64,000 bases of DNA from Paraburkholderia azotifigens (lineage in GTDB: Bacteria; Pseudomonadota; Gammaproteobacteria; Burkholderiales; Burkholderiaceae). Shown here piece by piece: positions 33,864 through 41,343 of the stretch. Under the pieces are notes generated by a model. That model saw nothing but the letters and a program-made list of their open reading frames with translations, searched no databases and was not told the DNA's origin. The first letter of the stretch is position 1. Each line of letters starts with the position of its first letter. The position numbers and the translations under genes are program-made. The DNA is taken from positions 3,156,672-3,220,671 of the forward strand of contig NZ_VOQS01000003.1 in NCBI RefSeq assembly GCF_007995085.1. Reading direction: 5' to 3'.

Positions 33864-36170
33864 TCAGCCGATCACCGGCCCGATCTTGTCGAGCGTCAGC
33901 GAAGGCAGAAACGCCTTGTCCTGATACACCTTCGCGAGCGCGTATTCGCTGATTTCCCGCTCTCCCGCCGGCAACGACGTATCGGCGACGGCATACGCGG
34001 CTTCCCACATCGCCGCGAGGTAGCGCGCGCCCGCGCCCATCAGCTTCGCCGTGTCTTCGCCGAACGCATCCCACAGACCATCGACGACGCGCGCCGAACT
34101 GCCGCCGCCCAGGCGGATGTACTCGTCGATCAGCGTGGACGGCGGCAGGATCTTCGCTGCGTAGGCCATCAACGATACTGTCGCGAATGCGGCGTCGCGG
34201 CCATCGCCGATCTTCGGAATCTCGCCGTCGAACGCCTTCGCCTGCGGTCCGATCTGCGGCAAGAGATCGTTCGAGTGACGGTCGACCATCTTGTCTTCGT
34301 AGGTCGAGTGCACGCCCTTGCCTGGCCACTTCTTCGGCGTCGCGTCGGGTGTATCCTTGTAGCCGTCCGCGTGATACGAGCCGTGCAAGGGCTGGCACGC
34401 ATCGCCGACATAGTGCGCGAGCACGCCCGCCGCGCACAGGAACTTCGTGTCGTTGCGCTTTTTCAGCTGCCTGACCATCTCGTCGAAGATCTGCCACACA
34501 CGGAACGGCAGCAGCCCCTCGGAGCGCGCATCCGTGCCGCCCTCGTCCGCGTACCACTTCGACCACACAGCGACGCTCATGTTGGCGATATTGCCGAGTG
34601 TCACGTCGCGCAGCGTCTTGCCGTCGCCATCCGGCTGATCGATATCCGCGTAGTGATTCGGATGCTCAGGTCCGGCATTCTGCGCATAGTCGCGACCGCC
34701 CGGCACGCGGCCCGGTGTCTTTTTCCACACGAGATCGGGCACGTCGGCGAGTTCGACGAAATCGCCGCGCGCGAGCTTCTCGCGAATCTGCTCCGGCGTC
34801 AGTTCGTCTGGACGGAAGCTGATGCGCTCGACATTCGCAGCGAGGAAATCGCGTAGCGGCCCTTGCTTGACGGACTCGATCGCGGCCGTCGCAATGCTGT
34901 AGTGCCCCGTTTGTCCCCAGTACGGATTGGCGCCGACGTTCTGCGCCCGCACGAGATCCACATCGAGCAACTGGCAGGCTGTGCTCAGGCCCGTCGCGAG
35001 CGCATAGTTCAGACGTTGGCCGTCGTCGCTCGCGAGTGCCTGGCCGCCCCATTCGAGCGCGAGCGGATAGAGACGCCGCGTGCTCGCCTGCTGTCCGTTC
35101 TCTTTACCGTTGCGCGCCGAGGTCGCGTGATTCTCTTCGCCATCGGTGTGCGCGTTCGCGGGCGCCACGAGGTACCACAGCGTTCCCGAATCGCCGGGCT
35201 GCGTCTGCGCGCCGCCGTTCGCGGGCGCAATCAGAAACTGCGAAATATAGTCATAGCCCGCCAGCGACTTGTGCCGGTAGAAGAGTGCCTTGATCGTGCC
35301 GTCGAGCGCACCCGATGCGCTGCCGAACGCCGTGACGTGCTGGTCGATCAACTGCAGGCCGAGGCTCAGTTCGTTGATGTCGGCGACAGGCTCGACCGTG
35401 CCTTCGATGCCGAACGGCTGGCTCGACCAGTCGTTCGCGTCATGCACTTCGACGAGCCCGACATCGAGCGTCAGAAAGCTGCGGCCGCCCGCGAACTCGG
35501 GGAACACGGACGTGAACGGTTCGCGCGTCAACTGACGGTCCGAGGCAATGCCCACTTCCTCGACTGCGCCGCGCAACAAAGCCTTTACGGGCGAACCGGG
35601 TTCGCCGCAGACGTGCCGGTTCGTGAGCGCGTACGTCGTGTGGCCATCCGTCACGAGACAGCCGACGCTCGCCGTCCGCTCGATGCCCTGCGTATCCGCA
35701 ATCAACGGACAGCCGCCGCCGATATAGGTAGAAGGCCAGCGCGCATCGGCGGGCGCGCGAGTGGCGGGCCCGGTCGGCTCGACGGCCACGACGCAGACGG
35801 GAACGGCACGCCCATCGGGCATATAGAGCGTGCGCGGCACCATGTGATCGGGATCGACCTTGCCGTGACCGAACTCGGTCGCGTCGACCCAGTCGCGCAC
35901 CAGCACGATCACAGCGGGCCACGAGTACGGACGCACTTCGGAGTTGCCGAACGTGCGGATGCCCTTGTCTTCCGCGGGCGCCCGCGCGTGACCGTTTGCG
36001 TGGCGCTGCTGATCCCGCCAGGGTTCATCGCTGCGAATGAGGTACAGGCCGACGGCCGTACCGACGACATTCGCCTTGCTGGTCAGATGCCAGTGATACA
36101 GATCGCGTGCTTCGAGCAGATCCTTCAACGACAGGCTCTGGAAATTGTGCTGCGTGGACAGTGGATTCAT
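33864..36170 (-). CDS. trypsin-like protease fused to an S1/P1-nuclease-like zinc domain
   Basis: This 768-aa protein has two enzymatic modules. Residues about 165-335 show a chymotrypsin-fold protease: His186 in ALTNRHVCGEPG, Asp236 in FLTLDVGLVEV, and Ser328 in QTQPGDSGTLWY. Residues about 500-740 look like S1/P1 nuclease or zinc phospholipase C: HPNHYADID, then FLCAAGVLAHYVGDACQPLH (ligands His586, Asp590, His596) and GVHSTYEDKMVDRH. There is no signal peptide or membrane segment. The start at 36170 follows GAGGTG. It is convergent with hipA, with 30 bases between stops. The 297-bp upstream spacer is empty. I know no named system with this fusion; the protease call is firmer than the substrate of the zinc domain. 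Confidence 0.78.
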   Translation of the reverse strand: MNPLSTQHNFQSLSLKDLLEARDLYHWHLTSKANVVGTAVGLYLIRSDEPWRDQQRHANGHARAPAEDKGIRTFGNSEVRPYSWPAVIVLVRDWVDATEFGHGKVDPDHMVPRTLYMPDGRAVPVCVVAVEPTGPATRAPADARWPSTYIGGGCPLIADTQGIERTASVGCLVTDGHTTYALTNRHVCGEPGSPVKALLRGAVEEVGIASDRQLTREPFTSVFPEFAGGRSFLTLDVGLVEVHDANDWSSQPFGIEGTVEPVADINELSLGLQLIDQHVTAFGSASGALDGTIKALFYRHKSLAGYDYISQFLIAPANGGAQTQPGDSGTLWYLVAPANAHTDGEENHATSARNGKENGQQASTRRLYPLALEWGGQALASDDGQRLNYALATGLSTACQLLDVDLVRAQNVGANPYWGQTGHYSIATAAIESVKQGPLRDFLAANVERISFRPDELTPEQIREKLARGDFVELADVPDLVWKKTPGRVPGGRDYAQNAGPEHPNHYADIDQPDGDGKTLRDVTLGNIANMSVAVWSKWYADEGGTDARSEGLLPFRVWQIFDEMVRQLKKRNDTKFLCAAGVLAHYVGDACQPLHGSYHADGYKDTPDATPKKWPGKGVHSTYEDKMVDRHSNDLLPQIGPQAKAFDGEIPKIGDGRDAAFATVSLMAYAAKILPPSTLIDEYIRLGGGSSARVVDGLWDAFGEDTAKLMGAGARYLAAMWEAAYAVADTSLPAGEREISEYALAKVYQDKAFLPSLTLDKIGPVIG

Positions 36171-36467
36171 CGATTCACCTCGACGCTCGCCGGTCGCCCC
36201 GACCGGCCGTTGCAGGCACGCCGCCGTGCTCGCATTCACGACGCATGAGATGCATCACATGACACGTGGCGGCGCGTGATCGCGTTCAAGGTTCTCCGAT
36301 GCAGATGACAGCGTTGGGTCAATTTCCGTGCGCGTTGTCATCAAGATGTCACGCCGCGTACTCAACATCGGCGGAAATATGGAAGCATGGCGACTGAGAG
36401 CGCCACCGGATCGTGCGGCATGCGGCGTGCTTACCCTGCCTTCGCGTCCCTACATGGAAGAGACACC

Positions 36468-36941
36468 GTGAAGCAACGTGCGACTGTCGTGTGCCGGATG
36501 GGCACACGCATTCTGCTGGTCGGCAAGGCAAACTCGCGCTGGTCGCTGCCAGGTGGCAAACCCGACGCCGGCGAGACATTCGAAGCCGCCGCCGTGCGCG
36601 AACTGATGGAAGAAACCCGCCTTCAGGCGATGGGCATGCAGTATCTGTTCGAGTTCGCGGGCACGCGGACCTGCCATCACGTCTTCGCCGCTCACGTCGA
36701 CGAACAGCAAACACCCATCGCCAGCAACGAAATCACGCGCTGCACGTGGGCCAAGGTCACCGACATATCCGATCTCGATACCAGCGTTTCGACGCGCGGC
36801 ATCGTCGATGTGCTCGTGTTGACGCGCAACTATGATCCGCGCGTGCAGAGCCGCTATCAGCGCGCCGACGCGTTCGTGCAGAACCTGCGCGAAGCGCTGC
36901 ACGATGTGCGCTTGAGTGGTTGGACGACGGCGCTGTGGTGA
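36468..36941 (+). CDS. Nudix hydrolase
   Basis: This 157-aa protein has the Nudix box GGKPDAGETFEAAAVRELMEET at about residues 25-46 (G-x5-E-x7-RE-x2-EE), lacking only the final G. It hydrolyses a nucleoside diphosphate linked to another moiety. GTG at 36468 is chosen because GGAAGAG lies 5-6 bases upstream and the fold starts there (KQRATVVCRMGTRILLVGK); the ATG at 36387 is the alternative and would add 27 residues. The strong hairpin at 37018 follows. Confidence 0.85.
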   Translation: MKQRATVVCRMGTRILLVGKANSRWSLPGGKPDAGETFEAAAVRELMEETRLQAMGMQYLFEFAGTRTCHHVFAAHVDEQQTPIASNEITRCTWAKVTDISDLDTSVSTRGIVDVLVLTRNYDPRVQSRYQRADAFVQNLREALHDVRLSGWTTALW

Positions 36942-37017
36942 ACGTTCGAATCGCGCACAATATTGATTCGTTATCCGTATCAATTCACGCATTCACTCGT
37001 TTACCACGCCAAAAGCA

Positions 37018-37048
37018 AAACCGCCGGTCTGACACAGACCGGCGGTTT
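37018..37048. terminator. bidirectional terminator
   Basis: AAACCGCCGGTCTG and CAGACCGGCGGTTT form a perfect 14-bp stem with loop ACA. A-rich sequence on the left and TTT on the right let it end both the Nudix transcript and the minus-strand gene at 37067. Confidence 0.85.
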
Positions 37049-37066
37049 CATCGATACAAGTTGCTA

Positions 37067-37375
37067 TTACGCGGATAGTGTCGACTGACGCCGCGCCGCG
37101 CGCACCCGGCGCGAACGCGCGACGATCTTCGCAACTGTCACGCGGCCCAGCGATCGACGCGTGTTCGTCGCGAGATTCGCAAGCCGCTTGTCGCTCACGC
37201 GATGACGCGCCCACACGAACGCCGCAACCCAGCCGATTACGGTCCAGCCGAACAGCACGTTGAAAATCGTCAGCGCAAACGCATCCTCGCGTTCGCGCGC
37301 GTCGGCGACGATGGCGGGCAGAAAGTACACGACCACGGCCGCCAGCAACACCAGTCCTTCGAAGAATGCTCTCAT
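37067..37375 (-). CDS. superinfection-immunity-like small membrane protein
   Basis: This 102-aa protein has two membrane segments: AFFEGLVLLAAVVVYFLPAIVADAR and ALTIFNVLFGWTVIGWVAAFVWA. The phrase FLPAIVADAR followed by NVLFGWTVIGW is the signature of the T4 Imm-like superinfection-immunity family. A basic cytoplasmic tail (RRSLGRVTVAKIVARSRRVR) follows. AGGAG lies 9 bases before the start at 37375. In T4 the protein blocks DNA entry of a second phage; most bacterial homologues are uncharacterised. Confidence 0.78.
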   Translation of the reverse strand: MRAFFEGLVLLAAVVVYFLPAIVADAREREDAFALTIFNVLFGWTVIGWVAAFVWARHRVSDKRLANLATNTRRSLGRVTVAKIVARSRRVRAARRQSTLSA

Positions 37376-37435
37376 GTGTTCAACTCCTGCCAGCATTATC
37401 CGCGCGGCGGGTCATGGGCCCGTCGCGCACAGCAA

Positions 37436-37714
37436 TCAATGGCCCTTGAACACGTTGACGTCGCGGGCATCTTGCGCGGGCTGACGGCCGCCCGACTCCG
37501 ACGAAGCGCCGATCACGCCACCGACGGCATCGTTGGAAGCGGCTGCCGCGTTGTGCTCGGCGGCAACTGTCTGCGCGCTCACGCCGCGTTGCGATGCGGG
37601 TGCGCCGACGGACGGATGATAGAACGGCGCCGGACCGTAGCCCGAAGCGAAAGCGGGAGCGGCAACAGCGGCGGACACGGCGACCAGCAAGGCTGCGATA
37701 AGACGGGTCTTCAT
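37436..37714 (-). CDS. small exported protein (DUF4148-like region)
   Basis: This 92-aa protein has a signal peptide (TRLIAALLVAVSAAVAAPAFA) followed by a Ser/Ala/Gly-rich periplasmic part (HPSVGAPASQRGVSAQTVAAE). It is typical of the many small exported proteins in Burkholderiales. The 299-bp spacer to the LLM gene (37715-38013) shows no other gene. Confidence 0.65.
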   Translation of the reverse strand: MKTRLIAALLVAVSAAVAAPAFASGYGPAPFYHPSVGAPASQRGVSAQTVAAEHNAAAASNDAVGGVIGASSESGGRQPAQDARDVNVFKGH

Positions 37715-38013
37715 GATGAAACTCCAGAGAATGTCGAATCAGGGAGGCGTCGCATCCGGATGTTTTGGCGCGGCGTCGATTGAGAGTGAGTGTAGACGAG
37801 ACCTATCGAATTTCTATGCTCATAGACTGAAATCACAGTTCCCAAATTTCGAACAATGGAAAACCCGCCACTAAAGCGTGAAAGCCTTTGTCCATGCGGT
37901 CCTCAGGGTTGTTGTGTCCACTGGCCGGTGTGATTCGCGGGGCGATGCTAGGATCGGTTTCCGCTCACCTGCCGCCAACCATCGTGTGACGACGCGAATG
38001 CGGCACACCGTCG

Positions 38014-38955
38014 ATGACCATCGCTGACTCCACCATCGATCACCGGGTGTTCGCCGACGGCATCCTGTCGATCGGACTGACGCTGCCGCTGCTGCGCACG
38101 GGCACGATCGTCGCGGACTTCCGCGAGCAGGTCGTGCTCGCCACGCTTGCCGACACGCTCGGCTTCCGCGCGCTCTGGGTGCGCGACGTGCCGCTGAACA
38201 GTGCCGACTATCCCGATCCCGTCGGCCACCTCGATCCGTGGGTGCTGCTCGGCGCGCTTGCGTCGCATACGAATCAGATCGCACTCGCGAGCGGTGCGAT
38301 CGTGCTGACGCTGCGACATCCGTTGCATGTCGCGAAGGGTGCAGGCTCGGTGCAGACGCTGTCGAATGGCCGCTTCATGCTGGGCCTCGGTTCGGGCGAC
38401 AGGCCACCGGAATACGCCGCGTTCGGCCGCGACGCCGAAGAACGCCGCGAACTGTATCGCGCGCATTGGGAAACGGTCGCGGCGGCGCTGGGCGGCACGC
38501 CTCAGGTCATACCGGATCGCCGGCCCGAAGATGCACCCGAATTCATGCTGCTGCCGCGGCCGCCGTTGCCCGTGCCGATGCTCGCAGTCGGATCGGGGGG
38601 ACAAAGCGTCGACTGGATCGCACGGCATTCGATCGGCTGGATGACGTATCACCGGGAACCGGAAACGCAACGCTCGCGGCACAGCATGTGGCGCGCAGCC
38701 GTCGATCGGCTGCCGACACCCGTGTTTCGCGCGTTCGGCGTCGCCATGCGGCTCGATCTGAGCGACGATCCACACGAACCGGCAACGCCGCTGTCGCTCG
38801 GTTATCGCGCGGGACGGCATGCGTTGGTCGCATTGCTCGATGAGATGCGCGAGACGGGCACACACCATGTCACACTGAATCTGAATTCCGAACGACCCGT
38901 GCGCGAAGTGATGGAAGAACTGGCCGCAGAACTGTTGCCGGTCTTTCACGAATGA
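38014..38955 (+). CDS. LLM-class (luciferase-like) flavin oxidoreductase
   Basis: This 313-aa TIM-barrel enzyme resembles bacterial luciferases and F420/FMN oxidoreductases. Key segments are GILSIGLTLPLLRTG, ALWVRDVPLNSADY, NQIALASGAIVLTLRHPLHVAK and the phosphate-binding SNGRFMLGLGSGDRP. The substrate is unknown. It is convergent with exonuclease III, 31 bases apart. Confidence 0.82.
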   Translation: MTIADSTIDHRVFADGILSIGLTLPLLRTGTIVADFREQVVLATLADTLGFRALWVRDVPLNSADYPDPVGHLDPWVLLGALASHTNQIALASGAIVLTLRHPLHVAKGAGSVQTLSNGRFMLGLGSGDRPPEYAAFGRDAEERRELYRAHWETVAAALGGTPQVIPDRRPEDAPEFMLLPRPPLPVPMLAVGSGGQSVDWIARHSIGWMTYHREPETQRSRHSMWRAAVDRLPTPVFRAFGVAMRLDLSDDPHEPATPLSLGYRAGRHALVALLDEMRETGTHHVTLNLNSERPVREVMEELAAELLPVFHE

Positions 38956-38986
38956 TCGCTGCTGCGGCGTTGGACGGGACGTGAAG

Positions 38987-39928
38987 CTATTTTCCGGTCT
39001 TCTTTGAAGCCGTGGTTCGCGCCGATCGGGCCGCGCTCTTTTTTGCAGCCGCCGTGCTCCCCAACGCAGTTTTCTTCACTGCAGTTTTCTTCACTGCAGT
39101 TTTCTTCACTGCAGTTTTCTTCACTGCAGTTTTCTTCACGCTATCCGCCTTTCCTTCGAGATCGAGCACCACCCACGCTGGCGCATGGTCGCTCGCATGC
39201 GGCTCGCCTCTTACCCATCGGTCGACACCCGCATCCCGCATCATGGCAGCCACGGGCTTGTTCAACAGCAGATGATCGATGCGCAAACCCGAATTGCGCT
39301 CCCAATGCTGGCGGAAGTAATCCCAGAACGTGAAGACCTGCTCGTCGGGAAAGCGCTTGCGCAGCGCATCCGTCCAGCCCTGGTCGAGCAGACGCGCATA
39401 GCACGCGCGGCTTTCCGGTTGCAGCAACGCATCCTTGAGCCACGAGCGCGGATTGTAGATATCGAAATCGGTCGGCACGACGTTGTAGTCGCCCGCCAGC
39501 ACAACGGGATGCCCGCTGTCGAGCAGCCTTTTCGCATAGACGATCAGCCGCTCGAACCACGCGAGCTTGTAGTCGAATTTCGGACCGGGCTGCGGATTGC
39601 CGTTTGGCAGATACAGGCAGCCGACCAGCACGCCGTCGACGGCCGCCTCGATGTAACGGCTATGCGTATCGTCGGGATCGCCGGGCAGGCCGCGCCGGGT
39701 TTCGACCGGCTGCGCGTCTTTCGCGAGAATCGCGACGCCGTTCCACGACGCCTGTCCATGCCAGATCGCACCATAGCCGGCGCGGTTGATGTCGGCTTCC
39801 GGGAAGCCCGGGTCGGGCGCCTTCAGCTCCTGAAGACACACGACATCGGGCGCTTCCCGCTCGAGCCAGGTGAGCAGGGCCGGCAGCCGCGAGCGGATGC
39901 CGTTGATGTTGAACGTGGCGAGCTTCAT
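38987..39928 (-). CDS. xthA: exonuclease III with repetitive lysine-rich tail
   Basis: This 313-aa DNA-repair nuclease (AP endonuclease, 3'-5' exonuclease) starts MKLATFNINGIRSRLPALLTW. It has the metal Glu in VCLQELKAPDPGFPE, and GDYNVVPTDFDIYNPRSW and RIDHLLLNKP, ending with the catalytic His in HASDHAPAWV. The normal enzyme ends at about residue 256. Here it is followed by a tail with five VKKTA repeats and a Ser/Ala/Lys stretch, encoded by 15-bp tandem repeats. The start at 39928 is the conserved one; the preceding in-frame extension is not needed. Confidence 0.93.
   Translation of the reverse strand: MKLATFNINGIRSRLPALLTWLEREAPDVVCLQELKAPDPGFPEADINRAGYGAIWHGQASWNGVAILAKDAQPVETRRGLPGDPDDTHSRYIEAAVDGVLVGCLYLPNGNPQPGPKFDYKLAWFERLIVYAKRLLDSGHPVVLAGDYNVVPTDFDIYNPRSWLKDALLQPESRACYARLLDQGWTDALRKRFPDEQVFTFWDYFRQHWERNSGLRIDHLLLNKPVAAMMRDAGVDRWVRGEPHASDHAPAWVVLDLEGKADSVKKTAVKKTAVKKTAVKKTAVKKTALGSTAAAKKSAARSARTTASKKTGK
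39066..39140. repeat. 15-bp tandem repeat (5 units) inside xthA
   Basis: GCAGTTTTCTTCACT is repeated five times without gaps; the last unit ends in G. On the minus strand each unit encodes VKKTA. As 15 is a multiple of three, slippage changes tail length but not the frame. Confidence 0.95.
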
Positions 39929-39998
39929 GATCCTCGCGCCGGCGCAAGCCGCATACCCGCGGCCCTGCGTGCGCCGCCACAACGAATGAGCGAACGCG

Positions 39999-40406
39999 TC
40001 AGTTCTTCAGATCGTCCGGCACCTTGCCGCCGTTCTCGGCCAGCTTCGTCATCACCTGCTTGTGCAGCCAGATGTTCATCGAAGCGGAATCGTTGGTATC
40101 GCCGCTGTATTGCAGTTCCTCCGCGAGCTGCTTGCGCGCGGCGAGGCTGCTGTCGAGCCCCAGCAGCTTCATCAGATCGACGATCGACGTGCGCCAGTTC
40201 AACTTCTCCGGATTGTTGTCGGCGAGCCCCGTGAGAATCGCTTCGACATCGACGGGTTCCGCCGGCGCGGCAGCGGGCGCCGCGTCGGCAGGCGCGTCCG
40301 TGGGCGCTGCATCGGCGGCAGGCGCCGCTTCGGGCGCCGACGCCGCCTGCACGGCAGGATGGCTGGACGGGAAGATCTTGCTGAGGATGGTGCTGAAAAT
40401 GCTCAT
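39999..40406 (-). CDS. DUF3597 family protein
   Basis: This 135-aa protein starts MSIFSTILSKIFPSSHPAVQ, continues with an Ala/Pro/Asp linker, and then the conserved domain VEAILTGLADNNPEKLNWRT, SIVDLMKLLGLDSSLAARKQLAEELQ and YSGDTNDSASMNIWLHKQVM. This is the DUF3597 pattern; its function is unknown. GGAGG lies 7 bases upstream of the start. Confidence 0.85.
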   Translation of the reverse strand: MSIFSTILSKIFPSSHPAVQAASAPEAAPAADAAPTDAPADAAPAAAPAEPVDVEAILTGLADNNPEKLNWRTSIVDLMKLLGLDSSLAARKQLAEELQYSGDTNDSASMNIWLHKQVMTKLAENGGKVPDDLKN

Positions 40407-40734
40407 GGCTTTCCTCCGGATAATCGGTTGAAGGTGTCAGCGTGGCAAACCCGGCGCGCATCGCCTGCACGCGGGCGAACCATTATCCTCGCCGAAAAAA
40501 ATGACAGCGTCGTGCCGCTGATTCTTACCCGAGGACGTAAAATCCGGCCGCCAATCTTGCGCAGGAATCAGACTCTGACCGGCGATGGCTCACAACAAGG
40601 CAAAATACGGGTTTTGACGGAGGGCGGCAGCCCGACACGCAGCGCCATGCCCCCGTCCCGAACGGCAGAATCCCACGCGCCCACGCGATACCCGCGGGGC
40701 GCGGCAGTATCCAGAGAATCAGGAGCGATCTTTC
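40407..40734. other. 328-bp spacer upstream of the Hsp70 operon
   Basis: This region lies between the divergent DUF3597 gene and DUF2760 gene. No ORF with a ribosome site and no obvious palindrome is seen. It should contain the promoter of the DUF2760-Hsp70 operon; I could not recognise a sigma-32-like heat-shock promoter. Confidence 0.45.
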
Positions 40735-41343
40735 ATGACCGAACCGAACGTTTCGTTGCTGGGCAGGCTGTCGCTTGCTTTCGGCACGTTTTTCAGCATT
40801 CTCGGCGATCGCGACTTCGCCGCGAGCGTGCTGCGCCTGCGCAGCGGCGCAGCGCCTTCTCCAGCACCGGCGCCCGCACCCGCACCTGCACCTGCCGCCG
40901 CGCCCGTTGCGAAGCCCGCTCCCGCTCCCGCTCCCGCGCCCGCGCCCGTCGTCATCAAGGAAGCGACGCCCGAAGCCGCGCTGCAGCTGCTCGGCCTCCT
41001 GCAGCGCGATGCGCGCTTTATCGATTTCGTCGAGGAAGACATCGCCAGGTATTCGGACGCCGACATCGGCGCGGCTGCGCGCCTCGTCCATGACGGCTGC
41101 CGTGCAACGCTGCGCGAGCATTTCACGATCAAGCCGGTGCGCGACGAAGCCGAAGGCAGCCGCGTGACGATCAACGAAGGCTTCGACGCGACGGCCATCC
41201 GTCTGACGGGCAACGTGGTCGGCAAGGCGCCTTTCACGGGCAGCATCAGCCATCGCGGCTGGCGCGTCGCCGAAGTGCGTCTGCCGAAGCTCACGCCGAG
41301 CCACGACGCCACCGTGCTCGCGCCTGCGGAGGTGGAACTATGA
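40735..41343 (+). CDS. DUF2760 protein, first gene of the Hsp70-pair operon
   Basis: This 202-aa protein starts TEPNVSLLGRLSLAFGTFFS, has a long Pro/Ala repeat linker (residues about 42-75), then the conserved domain ALQLLGLLQRDARFIDFVEE, DIARYSDADIGAAARLVHDGC and a beta-rich end (SHRGWRVAEVRLPKL). GGAGCG lies 8 bases upstream. Its stop overlaps the Hsp70 start (ATGA), so the two are translationally coupled. DUF2760 proteins are known mainly from this context; a co-chaperone or substrate-targeting role for the following ATPases is an inference. Confidence 0.85.
   Translation: MTEPNVSLLGRLSLAFGTFFSILGDRDFAASVLRLRSGAAPSPAPAPAPAPAPAAAPVAKPAPAPAPAPAPVVIKEATPEAALQLLGLLQRDARFIDFVEEDIARYSDADIGAAARLVHDGCRATLREHFTIKPVRDEAEGSRVTINEGFDATAIRLTGNVVGKAPFTGSISHRGWRVAEVRLPKLTPSHDATVLAPAEVEL

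Noticed and set aside
39066..39140. phase-variable on/off switch
   Set aside because: The unit is 15 bp, a multiple of three, so copy changes cannot shift the frame.
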